Origin: Muricea muricata
Taxonomy: Eukaryota; Cnidaria; Anthozoa; Malacalcyonacea; Plexauridae
Length of the DNA: 64,000 nt
Direction of reading: 5' to 3'
Assembly (NCBI GenBank): GCA_963855995.1
Contig: OY979726.1
Location: forward strand, 4,121,501 to 4,185,500
Part shown: positions 1-13,100 of the stretch, one piece after another
How the letters are laid out: the number at the start of each line of letters is the position of its first letter
How positions within the stretch are numbered: the stretch's first letter is position 1
Notes under the pieces: model-generated
Seen by the model: only the letters and a program-made list of their open reading frames with translations
What the model was told of the DNA's origin: nothing
The model's database searches: none
Made by a program: the position numbers and the translations under genes

Positions 1-540
1 ATTTTGTAACAGCCCCTTTTTTCATAATGGGGCAGCCTCCATGTAATATGAAATATGGTATAGCATGCGGGTCAGGCTTGAGTGATTAAATATAAATCTA
101 GGAGTAAAAAATGTGAAAAACAAAATCAAAATGTGAGAAAGAATATAAAAAACAATATCTAGTAATGGAAATACTCAAATAGGTAATAGGAACTGTACTG
201 GTATCATGTAGAATAGACAATATTTTGAAACAACAGTCCCTGTGTTTGTAATTAGGCAGTAACTGCAATATGAAGTATGGTATTGCATGAAAGCTGAGTC
301 TGAATGACTTGTGTTAAATGTATGAGATAGGGAAGGTAAAAAACATTATTTATATAGTAATGGCAATATTCAAATAGGTAATAGTGACCATGTTATGTTG
401 GTGTCATGCAAACATAAAAAATATTTAGTAACAACAGTCCCTTTGTTCCTAATGATGCAGTCAATAGAGAATGCCAGCTAGTTGTGAGTGACTTATTGTA
501 AGTGTATGAGATCGAAAGGCCAAAAAATGAACAAAAAAGA
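1..540. repeat. Tandem repeat, ~210-bp unit, about 2.5 copies
   Basis: Three successive blocks begin with the same pattern: a variant of 'acaacagtccct', then a short 'gcag' stretch, 'tatgaagtatggtat', a stretch around 'gtatgagat', and 'aaataggtaatag'. They start near 1, 225 and 425, and the third is truncated. The array may continue left of the window. No coding frame is conserved between units. Confidence 0.7.
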
Positions 541-2089
541 AATCTAGTGTGTATGTAAGTTTAATTAGCAATCAAATATTAACCGTGAATGCACACAAGC
601 ATAATAAATTAAAGCTTGTGTGTGTATAGATCACCCCCTTACAATGGCGACATCACATGTTGTGTGATGTACCTACTCATCACCCAATGCAGTATTTTCA
701 CACCGAGATATATGTGTATTTTCTCGCATATATGGATGTACAACATTGAATGATAAAACTTTTAGTTGCAATAAAGTCCAATACTAGTAAGGCCTCCCAG
801 GAAGTAACACAAATCTTCCTCGGCACATAATAATTTTGAGCAGGTTCTATAAAAACAATTGCCATCGCCACAAGTGCTATAATAACAATTATTATATGTG
901 TGAAAGATAAATATAATAATGGCATGAAATTTCAAGCTGTGCAAATTTCATGAAAGTACTAGTCAATGGTTAAATATAACAAATTATCAACAATTAGGAC
1001 TACCCCCTCCACCCCACCCCACTATCATAGACCACTCATCCCATTACCATCTACAATACACAAATATCTTGGTCAAAAGAAGTAAATAAGACAACTACAA
1101 AAGGTTAACAATAAGGATTCTTGCTTGAAAGGTACTCACAGGTCTCCAATGCCCTCCCCCTCCTATGCAGCTTACCCAATATTGCTATTACCCAATACAA
1201 TACAAAACTAAATACAGTACATTTTATTACAGCAAATTCGAAATTTGGTTTACTATAAGACACTGACTAGCTAAAAATCACAAACATGTCGCTTACCTTT
1301 CATAAAAGCTCCTCTGAAACCAACAGTCTAGTCCCAAAAAAGTAAAAAAGGGGCAGTACAAAAGTACAAACTTATTTTGCTTTCCTCCATCTTGTCTCGA
1401 AAAACCTTGACCCCCTTGACAAGAAAGGTCGGCTGAACTGTAATACAACTGGAACGCTAAGTCAATATAAAAAAAGTTCAGTTATGAGCAAAGCCAAGTT
1501 AGTTTTTCTGAGTTTTGGGACGAAATACTTAACGCCAAAGATAGACCGCATATCGATCAAATTGAAGCTATTAAAAATTTACATTTTGTATAAAAAATTC
1601 AAGACTTTAAACAAAAAAGAAATGTCCAAAAAATACGAAACAACTGCAAAACACTGCAAGTTTCCCTTCAAAGTTTTTAAACTTTGAAGGGAAATTTTCC
1701 TTCAAAGTTTCTAAACTTAAAAGTTGTTTTCTTTTGCCTGAAGCCTTAAAATTTTTACATCGAATACAACTTTTTAATAGCTTTCATTAGATATGCGACC
1801 CAATTTTTGACGTTACTTATTTCATCTCAAAACGCAGAAAAACCGAATCAAATTGGCTTTAATCCCCCCCCCCCCTCCCTCTGACTAATCGTTCCAGTCT
1901 ACCTATAGTTCAATGACTCCGACCGACACCACACGCGCAACCACATGAAATACCACACGAGCTAATTTGCATATTTCTCTACAAGGAAAAAGATACGATA
2001 AGACTCCATGTCCACATTGACCCGGACTTTTGGGATTGCGCCCACGGTTGAAAACACAGCGGTCCCACTTTTTGTCCGTCTATGACGTC
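541..2089. other. Non-coding stretch, no gene seen
   Basis: Short open frames occur here but none shows a recognisable domain or codon bias. It contains a short perfect palindrome at 1661-1694 (an arm ending in ccttcaaagtt) and a poly-C tract near 1863-1877. Nothing else is identifiable by eye. Confidence 0.5.
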
Positions 2090-2365
2090 TGTCCACGGTC
2101 ATGGCTAGAGGGGATACACGAGAGGCAGGTTTTCAAGATGGCGGTTGTTTTTCAAGATTCTTAAAACGAGAACGAATCAACAACCAGACATTTATAGCAT
2201 TCCTAAAGCTTACCCTAACCCTAACCCTAAACCTAACCACAATTTAGGAATGCTATAAATGTCTGGTTGTTGATTTGTTCTCGTTTTAAGAATCTTGAAA
2301 AAATAGCAGCCATCTTGAAAACCTACCTCTCGTCTATCCCCTTTAGCCATGACCGTCCGTCCACC
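2090..2365. repeat. Fold-back element with telomere-like loop
   Basis: The left arm (2090-2209) and right arm (2243-2365) are near-perfect reverse complements; the block around 'gtctggttgttga' and 'catcttgaaaacc' is on both sides. The loop (2212-2238) is built of CCCTAA units, the complement of the animal telomere repeat TTAGGG, with slight degeneration. It looks like a MITE or hairpin element. The open frames crossing it are not real genes. Confidence 0.8.
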
Positions 2366-5300
2366 ATCGACCTTCCATCGACAATCATAGCGGTCGGGAC
2401 TATACACGCGAGTGTTGTCAAGTGGCGCGACGTACAGTGGGCGCATTACAATTGCGGCCTTTCAAAAGTTAGTTGTTGGCTATTACTTGGAGTCATGCAT
2501 GAATCATGTTTTTGAGTTCGAGTTAAAGTTTTTTTTAATTTTTCCATTCTATAATATATCTCTCGTTCTTAAAAACATTTAAAATTCTTTAACGATTCTT
2601 CAAGATGGCGTTGAATTTGGAACTCGAATTGGAACGCGAATTGGAACCCGAAGTCCAATTAACTCAATTGAACTCGACTGCAATTCTACGTAACATCCCT
2701 CCCGCTATCAGTATTTCTAACCAGTCTTATTTTTTGCCCATTGTATGTTTCAATCGCAGAAGTGATACTGAGCAAAGTTTTGAGTTATGACCTTGCGCAG
2801 GGGACACGACAAGAAATTGCAAACTTTCAACTCCTGCTAGCCTTGATCTAATATATAACGCGTGATAATCTCCAGTTCGTTCTTCTCGAATAAAATTCAC
2901 TAGCACTAGACTAATCCACAAATTGAAAGTGTTGAAAGACAAGCCAAAACAGAGTAAAGATGTGAAGGTCACGAATTCAGACGGTATGTTAAATGTTCTA
3001 ATTATATCCCATACAAGCGCTGTCCACACCGTATATATTACCACATACAATCGCTTCTCAAGAGAGGAAACTTCAAGTTTGTTATTCGAAGGCGTAGTCA
3101 CAAACCGCGCAGGAAAGATCGCTTTTCTTGAAGATAAGGTATGGTAGGTTCTTCTGTACCATTTACTCCCTGCTGTAGATTATTATCTCTACTCGCGTGA
3201 GCAAATATTTTGCAATTTGATTATCTTAAAGATAATCTTTGTCTTTCATTAATTTATTGCTCTGTAAACAAACTTTACTGATGATATTTAGTGAATTCGA
3301 CTATTAGTTAAAGTGTCTGTAATAACATCATGAGCTCCTTAGTCTTCCTTACATTTGCACGGAACGAAATGACATAAAATTTGAATCGGCGGTTTTTAGA
3401 TGAACGGGCTGTGTGCTGATACTCGGAACGCATAGAACAATTCAGCGTACATGGGGGCACACAATTGAACGAGTGTTTCAGAAAAAAAAGGTGCATTTCA
3501 AATAACAATGTTTACTGAAACTAATGCGCTTAGTACATTTTTAATTATCGCCCACTTTGGTTCAGTTATGAGGAGAAATATTTGTGATTTGCATAATGTG
3601 CGTAAGTCGTGACGGGTCTCGTGTGGTGGCCAATACAACTTCATAATGCGTTCAATATGCACTAGCTAATACTGTAAAGTCGTCTTATTACGAATTCTCT
3701 AAAGGTAGTTAAAGGTACATAGCATCTGAAATGCAATACAATGGATGCTCCGAAAATATGCAGCATTTGGAAAATGTATTTATACGTTTTGACTTAACTA
3801 TTGTCAGGAATTAGGAAATGAAAGATGATGATATTACATGCTGTTTGTCAAATTATATATCATGAAAGATATGATTAGTCAGGTGTTATACTTCGAAATA
3901 TTACATGTCACAAATTATCTATTTTCAGAGTAATTATAATATAATTAAATAATTTATAGTCAATTTATCACAATATGTAGCTATGTATGTATGCACTATA
4001 CATGTTTGATATTTATCAATATCATAGTCACTGAAATTTTACCAGGAGCACATTGGGAACATTTTGTTTCGGGGGGGTGGGGGGGGGGGGGTGGTGGTGC
4101 TCTTCAGACTTTGATTTACATCAATTTTGTTGATCAATTACCGACAATTTCCAATCAATATATATATACCGACAAGTGACATTCTCCGAAAGTTTTTTTA
4201 CAAAGTAGGGAGCATTGTATAGGAAATGAACAGTAAGACAACTTGTCACCCTATTTTCAAGCAGTTGGGTTGCTAGAACAATGGCGGTTCAAGTCTACGT
4301 AATGTACATGCGTCATGTGACTTGTGTAGGGACAGAAACTTCAAAGGTTTCGACTCGAGTGACTTTTCTTTTTTAGTAAGACTTACCGGTACATCTCTAT
4401 CCTAAGTATGTATATTGTGTATATATATAACCTATACCTAACATTAACCCCAACCAATATACGCTGTATAATAGGGGGGTGTATTGTGTATACTCCGCAA
4501 TACCGCTGCTTAGTGCTTTTTTGCCGACAAGTGTCACGCCGTATCACACTCTATCTACCCCATCCTACCCACCCACCTACTCAGTACGTCCTTGAATTCA
4601 CTGAAATGTTGCGCGGAATACGGCTCAAATCATCCACTCTACGAGAAGTGGAATCGGATCACAAATATTGCTGACCATGATTCCTTTAATTCTCCAATTT
4701 GGTCCCTTTATTCTCGTGATGTATCTAAATGTCAGGAATAGAGAGTTGTACAGAGTACATAGAAAAAAAAAGTAATCGTATTTTTCAAATGTCTAGAATT
4801 TATTGAATATCTGTCAAAATTTAATCCAATTTGAACGATCGTTCCACAAAAATAAGCTATAGGGAATACCTATTGGGAATCAAACTCGACAAATTTTATT
4901 TAATTTTGGAGGTAAAATAAATAACATATCTTGTAATCCACGTTAGTTGTTTTTCACGACAGGTATGATCGAATGCCAAAGGTCTGGTTTTTCCGTCTGT
5001 AAAAGAATAATTTTACACAAGCGCACTTCAAATTTCGACTACATACATTCATATATATACGAAGAGCATAACTTGTCCCGATAAATGCTCCTGGTTAATT
5101 CAACTGACGGGCCTCAAAGTTACTTTAAATTTCGATTAAAAATTTTTGGAATTTTGATGAAATATTTTTTGTGTATGACGCAAAAAGGGCTATTTTTCAC
5201 GGATTATTTTAATACTATTTTCAAGTTCTCCACGAACATGTCCGTACAGGTCCCGATTTGTCCTGAATGGCGAGCATGATGTAGCTGACATTAAGCTAAC

Positions 5301-5819
5301 AAGTGCTAACATGAAAACTATAGAATGTCATTATTTAATAACCTTCAAAATATTTCTTGAATTGTCATGTTAATTAAAACGTCTTTTTCTTGCTTCGAAT
5401 TTGATTTAAATTAAATTAATTAGCCTTTGTGGTATTCAGTAACTAGGCTTCGAAATCTGCTATATTTAGGTGGTAAAATTACTATTTTTGACTATGATTT
5501 TCACCAAAAGTAATTTTTTTGCTTACAAACAATTGTTTGACACTTGGTTCCTTCACAGTTGTTAAAAAGTTAGATTAAGAATTGAGATTTTCTATGTAAA
5601 TGCAGGTAAAAAATATACGTCTTTTTATCACGTATTTTCTTGGTGAAATTTCAAAATTTAGTGCTTAAACTCTGAACAGTGTCAGCGGCAGTCATTGGTC
5701 TACTGAAATACCGTCAATTTGGCTTTAAACTGATTTGTTTTTACGAAACAAAATTCGTCTTAAAGTTTCGGTTGCCATAGAGTATTTTCATAAAACACAA
5801 AACAATAGACACTCCGAAA
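2366..5819. other. Intergenic DNA, no supported gene
   Basis: A 124-codon minus-strand open frame (2727-3101) is hydrophobic but matches no family I recognise. Other frames are short. A G-rich run (4071-4100) and part of a dispersed repeat (about 4260-4380) are present. The dispersed repeat recurs near 21425-21540 and 27240-27390, sharing 'aaacttcaaaggtt' and 'cgactcgagtg' between the first and last copies. Confidence 0.45.
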
Positions 5820-6119
5820 ATGGTAAACATTTTAATTCTTAACGTTTCGACTTTAAGTCATCTTCAGAAGAATGCCACGTATTTTAAAAAGCCAACTATT
5901 TGTAAGCTAGATGCTTACGTGTTCAAAGTTCAGTATATTCATACTTTGTTGAATTACCCAGCTAATTTGCTAGATTGTAATTATTCCACAAGCCTAGTAG
6001 ACTTAATTTATAGTAATTGCAAAGTGATTGATCTATCTAACGATTGGTCATTATTGTTATTTAAAGAAGCTTTTCATATCCGTCGACTTAATCCAGTACT
6101 GAACCATATTGATCCATGA
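5820..6119 (+). pseudogene. Possible C-terminal remnant of a retroelement with GIY-YIG-like tail
   Basis: This is a 99-codon open frame. Its last ~40 residues (LIYSNCKVIDLSND...EAFHIRRLNPVLNH) follow the pattern at the end of many invertebrate retroelement proteins that finish in a GIY-YIG type nuclease: 'vId...kEa.hIr...P.LN'. Seen: the pattern and the stop. Inferred: the family. No reverse transcriptase sequence is recognisable upstream, so at most this is a degenerate 3' fragment. It could also be a chance frame. Confidence 0.3.
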
Positions 6120-6903
6120 TCAAACTTTGAACACTTCCTCTTGTTCAATCATTTTGCGGTTCAAAAATGGTGGATGCTCGTATAGCGCGGGAATTGATGC
6201 ATGCAAGATATTGGAGAAAAGTATTGGAATGATTTGCACTGAATTATCCTACCTTCTAAGGTGAAGGCTGTACTACATAACCTGTAAAAGCCTGCATAGT
6301 TTAACTTAATAACTTACTGTGCTCTGTTTTCAATTCGAGTGCACGTGAAGCACAGATGATATCGTTATTTAGTCGGTTCTCTTTGATGCACTGCCGGGAC
6401 GCATCCAGGTTATGACCCGAGAAAAATCTTTGTGTAGAATTTGCCTTCAAATCTAAAAAATAATGATGACATGCATGTCTGGAAATTTGATAGAATCTGG
6501 TTTGGGTCGAAATATGATTACCTCGATCGTTTTTCGTTTATAACCTATTCCACCTGTGGTAGTATCGAGTGACTTCTCTCAAATGTCTTTAAAAAAAGAT
6601 ATTTTTCAAAAAAAGGCAGAACAAGTTCATTGATAATATTTGAACAAAGACACGAAGGAGTCACGATTATTTTAAATATTCGCTTAACCCTAATGGTTTC
6701 TCAATGTCTATCAATTAAAAGATGCATGTATACGTGCACATATATCTGTTTTCATATTTTTATCCTTTTGTTTTGTATTGTTACATTTCTATTGGTTTTT
6801 CGACACACTGCAAATACTTTTTCTGCATCAAGTCCAAGGTTGTGCTCCAATAAACAAAGTTTTAGTCTTGGTTATAAGAGATTTCTGGAAATATAATTAT
6901 GTA

Positions 6904-6911
6904 TATATAAA
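6904..6911 (+). promoter_or_regulatory. Candidate TATA box upstream of vWA gene
   Basis: TATATAAA lies about 190 bp before the chosen start codon at 7103. The region is AT-rich, so chance occurrence is quite possible. A 5' UTR intron ending at the 'ttcttgcag' near 7072 is also possible. Confidence 0.3.
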
Positions 6912-7102
6912 GGCGGAATATGTAATTAAAAGTAGGTTAATTAGACTTCGCTTTTATATTTGGTTCCTGCAGTTTATACTTCAATCAGTAAAAAATGTCG
7001 CTAATTGATGTCAAATTTGCGCGACACAGGTTTTGCTGTTCTGAAGTGAATTCTTGTGCCATTTTCTTGCAGATTTATTAGAGCAAGCCTTTCCTTATCA
7101 CA

Positions 7103-10100
7103 ATGGCTGCTATGTCATATTTAACAATAGCCGTCCTGGCAGTGTTGAACGTGAAAGGGCTACCTACTATGAAGCGTGAATCACCAGGTAAATTTAGATG
7201 GTATTAGAGCGCTTTGAAGGATTGTATATGAAAATGTAGCAATAATTAGTTAGACAACCTCGTAGAGTGCTAAAGTAGGCGTACTATATCGTTATTTGTT
7301 ACAGGGGTTTGTTTTCATCGCTAGTTCCATTACTTCCGTTGTTTTACGTTGTTTGATTCCATTGTTTGATGTGTTGGCTGGTGGGTTAGTTAGTAGGTTA
7401 TATTTATTGGTTGATTGGTATAGCTAAGGTATAATTAAGTTAGTTGATAAACTTAAGTATAATTGGTTAGTTCATTAGTTGGTTTGATAGTTTATCGCAC
7501 TTTGTTAGTTAGTTAGTTGGTTGGTTAGTTAGTCACTTATTGATGGTTAGTTAGTCACTTATTGATGGTAGTTAGTCAGTCACTAGGTTGGTTAGTTAAT
7601 TGGTTGTTTGATTAGTTACCTAGTCGATGAGTTGACAATTTGACTAGTTCGCTAGTTGGCACTTGGTGTAAATCCTGCTTTATTTAAAAAACCTAATCCA
7701 AGACAATTCCATTTACTAGTATCCTGCACTAATGAACAAAACTACGATATCTATTTCGTGATTGACGGCTCTGTCAGCGTAACGCCCACCAATTTCAGAA
7801 GAGTTAAAAATTTTCTGAAAAACTTTATCAGTCATGTGAAAATTGGACCAGATAAAAATCATATTGGCTTAATTCAGTTCAGTGAAGACCATTTGACAAG
7901 TACTGAACATAGCATCGACAGCAAACAGGAAAAAGAGGTCATTTTGCAGAAGCTCCTTGATATGCAATATCAAGCTGGAAGATATACACTTACTGGACAG
8001 GCGTTGAAGATTATCCTGGATTCGGTGAGCAATGCTAGCAACTAAATATTGACTGAAGGTTTTTAATTAGGTTGAAACATTCCATTCATTATTTGATCAA
8101 GAAAAAGTTTAAATACTTATGTCTAACATTTTGCTTTCCTGTACAGAAGTTACAATGGTTTCCGTAAGCACAACTCCCTGCACGTTGTTCAAAAGTTGGT
8201 TAGCTTAACCCTGGGTTAACGTAAAGTTTGATGGTGACTTTACAGCAACTTGTTTGTTAGTTTGGAAATATTTCCTCAGAAACAGTCTTGTCTGAATCAA
8301 TGGTAGTCTTGGTTTCTGAAGTTTGGAATTAAACAGACATGCACAAACACAGAACAGTGGGTCATGCTTTAACCCAGGGTAGCGCTAACCCAGCTTTGAA
8401 CAACTGGAACCAAGAAGATAAAAGCATGTTGTGTAAACCAAAAAAAAGCTTGTGCAATTAATATATTATCAGCTAATCTGACCGTGAGTAAAAGGCCTGG
8501 AACTAGCTACCGAATAAAAATCCATTTTGCTGTTTTTAATCACTTATATCTTTTATTTCCCTCCATGAAACTTGTTGAAACTTTGTAATAATGTTCAGTA
8601 AAGAAAATTGTAAGTCCACGAGAAATTTGGAACCGAAATAAGTAACACTTAATGAGAAATTTGCTAGTTTGGTCTGAAAAATGGATTTCTATTTGACAAT
8701 TAGTGCCAGTACTTTTGCGTGTTTTCAGATCACCCAGTGAGAGCATTGGCGCTGCAAGTGGGGTAATTCTGTTTTATACATTTAACAGAGAGTTAATCCC
8801 TCTAAATCCAATCTCCTAAAAAGGCTGTGCTATCCTTCTTTGTGATGTCACTTGATGTATCAAATATCGTTTTCAGAAATTTAGTATTTATTTAAAAAAT
8901 TGTTTTATCAATGGTCAGAATCTGGAGCATAGTAGAAAGGCATAGTCCTCCGGCAGCATCTGATCTTTATACATTACAAAGGTATATGGGAACGTCTTAT
9001 TGCAAGTACAATTGACTGGCTTTGCATTCATTGCTTCACTTGTCGTATTGTAGGTGCGTAATGGAAAAGGTTACCACCGACCAGACGCAAAAGATCTTAT
9101 CATCATATTCACAGATGGTCAAGCCCACGACGCATATGAAGCGAAACAATATGCGGCTACTATGAAACAGATGGGTGTCCGGATTCTTGGAATAGGAGCG
9201 GGGCCCTTTCAAAGTTATTTTATCTCCGAACTAGAGAAGATGGCTTCGGGTCCAGAAAGTGTTTTCTCGTTTTCTTTTGCCAATCTAAATGGAACTGTAG
9301 CAAAAAAGATAGTCGAAAATATTTCAGCAGAGACTTGTCTTGCGACCGAATTGACAACGCCGACCCCAACTTTTTCATCGACTACAACCGAAATGTCAAC
9401 GACCACCAAAGCACCAACGACCACAGAAGCTCTGACTACAACCAAAAGGTCGACGACTACCGAAGCACCAACCACGACAGAAGCTCCGATTACTACCGAG
9501 AGGTCTATGACTACCAAAGCACCAACAACGACAGAAGCTCCGACTACTACCGAGAGGTCGACGACCACTGAAGCACCAACGACCACAGAAGCCCCAACGC
9601 CTCCGACTACCACTGAAAAGATTACAACGACCTCTGAAGCGCCGACAACGACGGAGATGCCGACTACAACCGAGGCGGCGACGACGACAACGCAGACAAC
9701 CACCGAGGCACCAACAACCACGCCAAAAGCTACGACAAAACGGACGACAGCCGAAGCAAATACGATTGCTCCTGAAGCCACCACTGAACCCATCAGGGTA
9801 ATGCCAACAATGGAAATCAGGCGTAAGTTTTTAAGCAGGAAAAAGAGAATTGGTACAAAGTACTAGTAATTTTGTGTCTGCCTTATCAAAGGAAACCATG
9901 CGAAAAGCAATATGACAGTTTTCTGATAATGTAGAGATTCATGTAACTTTGCATTTTGATATTTTCAGCTGATTGTGATCTTCCGTTGTATGATATATTC
10001 ATAATGGTGGACGGTTCGAAGGTCAGCAATGCCAATTTCACTAAAGTCAAACAGTTTCTGGCAAATTTTGTAAATGGTTCCAATATCAGTCCATCAAAAA

Positions 10101-13100
10101 GCCGTTTAGGGATATTACAGTACAGTTTGCAGTATTTGGCCGAGCTGGTCTTGCGATTTGGCAGCTCTCAAGTAAAAAGCGATATATTGGAAGAGATTGA
10201 CTACATGACCTATCAAGAAGGCTCCAGCCGATATACTGGACAAGCACTTAAAGCTGTAGAAAGCGCGGTTTGTACAAGTTATCATCTTCTTCACATACCA
10301 TTCATCAATACAACTTCACTAACTTAATTTCACTCACTTAATGCCGTTATCAGGCACAGTCTTTTTCCAACTAGTGAGTAACAAGAGTCTGTATTTACTA
10401 AACATAGATGATTTTTATTTTTCTTGCTGACAGATTTTTTCTGGATTTCTTGGAGATAGGACAGATGTGAAAGATGTGCTAATTCTACTAAGTTATGGCC
10501 CTTCAGATGATTTTACCTTAGCACAAAAGGTGTCGTCCATTTTGAAATCGAGAAACATTCGGATTATATCTGTTGGAGTAGGAAGAGCGACGGACAAAAT
10601 GACAACAGAACTTGAATATATTGCCAGTACTCCCGATGATTTACTGATGTCGTCTTTTCAAAGTTTACCTGGAATTTATAAGAATTTATTAAACAAGCTT
10701 TGCGAACTTCCTGTTCTCTCCACGACAGAACGTATGATAACGATAGAGCCGACAACCACTCAAACACCCACAACTTTAAAACCAACGACGACACCAGAAC
10801 CAAGGACAACTCCAGAACCAACGACAACTCCAGAACCAACAACAACCCCAGAACCAACAACTCCAGAACCAACAACAACCCCAGAACCATTAACAACTCC
10901 AGAAACAACCGAAAATTCAAAACCAACAACAACTCCAAAACCAACAACAACCCTAGAAACAACCACAACCCAAGATCCAACAACAACTCCAGAACCAACT
11001 ACAACTCCAGAACCAACCACAACCCCAGAACCAACAACAACCCCAGAACCAACTACAACTCCAGAGCCAACTACAACTCCACATCCAACCACAACCCCAG
11101 AACCAACGACAACCCCAGAACCAACAACATCTCCAGAACCAACCACAACCCTAGAACCAACGACAACTCCAGAACCAAACACAACCCCAGAACCAACGAC
11201 AACCCCAGAACCAACTACAACTCCAGAACCAACTACAACTCCAGAACCAACCACAGCCCCAGAACCAACAACAACTCCAGAACCAACCACAGCCTCAGAA
11301 CCAACTACGGCCCCAGAGCCAACCACAACCACAGGACCAACGACAGATCTCGCAACACCTACGACATCTGGCAGAATACCTGCAGGTCCTGCTGGGATAA
11401 TGGAAGCTAGAGGTAATCACTTTTAGACAAACTATGGGGAACTTTGTCTTAATTCTATTTGTTGTGTCACTCTTAAGGTCTGAGTTGCTGCCCACAACGG
11501 ACAGATAGGCCTGACAAAGGTGGGAATCGAACCTACGATCTGCGGAATGCTATTCAAATGCTCTGGGCTGACGTTCCAGAGGTTTTAGGTGCGATAGCGA
11601 TTCCTGTAGTGGCCAGCCTTATTTTTCAGCCTGCCCAATGTGGATATAAACTCTGAGTATACTACAAGCATCATAACAGCTAAATGCATAAAAATTATGT
11701 TCATCTGTATTCTTTTTTCATTCTGGACATTTCCAAGAGCTTTTGAACTATTGACTGTTTGTTTCCCAACAGTGATATGCTACAGAAGATAGCAGAATTA
11801 CCTTGTGTGTTTAGTATTTAGTGTGGGCTTTATGGCTGTGATGGAAGAGTGATTAGTGTTTTCCGATCAATATTCTTTCAAAAATTATATCTCGTTTCTT
11901 CTAGACTGCACCGAACATGACATCTTCTTTGCTATCGATGGTGCAGCAAATGTTGGACCTGACAACTTTCGAAAGCAGGTCCAATTTTTGGAACAATTCG
12001 TGCAAAATGTTGACCTTGGTTCCAAGAAGATACGTCTTGGTTTACTCCAAATTAGCAACAAACAGCAGACTGAGATAATAATCAGTTTTAGCTCTTCACA
12101 AAATCCGCTTGATATTGAATACATACTCGATGAAATGCCATATTATAACAAGCCAGAAAGATACCTTGGTGAAGCGTTGAAGAAAATACATGATTCGGTG
12201 AGTGTTAGACGCAATATAGATTGATTTGTACCGCTCGAGGTTTCCAGGTACAAAACTTGCTGTTGACTGGCTTTCTGCAAGTTGTTTCCATAAGTTGCAA
12301 CAAGTCTGCAAATGAGAAGATTTAGTAAGCATTATTTTAACAGATTGAATTTGTCGCAACTTGTTGAAAAAATGGAACAAGCCGGTAAAATTGACGCCTT
12401 TCAACAAGTCTGTGGCGTTCTTGATCGTGTTTTAGTACCAAGGCACTCTTCTTCTTCTTTCGCCTCTGAGATAGTCGATCCGATCAACAATCGTTGGCTT
12501 TCGTCGTACACTTTGAGTACTTGCTTCAGAGAACGACGAAAGGCTGGTGGATTCCATTAAGGCTAAATCGTGGATAAATGGTGGATTCTTCACGGCTATA
12601 CTGAGTTAAAAGATGGCTGCAACGAAACCCTTAGATAGTTGTCCACTGGTTCAAAAAAACTTCGTTTATGCAGTTTAGACCACGTTCCCAAAGTGTGGAT
12701 GAAAATCGCACATTCACCTACTTTATAAGAACTAGAAAGACGCACCAGTTGAAAAGAACCAGAAGCGTAACTAGAGCGTTAATTGAGGGGAGGATATTCA
12801 TACATATATTTTGAAATCGAATCGATTATTTCAAAAGAAATTCTTCGGCCATAACGCGAATATATGAATAATTCTCCCCCCCCCCCAACCCTCTAGTTAA
12901 GCTTACTACATCATTGTAACAGATCTGTTCAGAAGCTGTTGACAAGTTGTGTTCTCTCATTGCGTGTTCCAAATAATTGGAACACAAGCTTTTAACAACT
13001 TGTAACAACCTTGATAGGAATATTAAATTTGTTACAATGTTGTTTCAACAAGTCCTATACAGTCAGTTTTTAACAACACGCAAAACTGCACGCAAAGAAC

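Noticed and set aside
2727-3101. 124-codon minus-strand frame with hydrophobic stretches
   Set aside because: No domain, no splice partners, and no biased codon use; probably chance.
9215-9793. 192-codon minus-strand frame rich in Val
   Set aside because: It is the mirror of the Thr/Ala/Pro coding minisatellite in exon 3; composition explains the absence of stops.
10760-11332. 190-codon minus-strand and 236-codon plus-strand alternative frames
   Set aside because: They are shadows of the TTTPEP repeat; the real frame is fixed by the vWA sequence on both sides and by splice phase.
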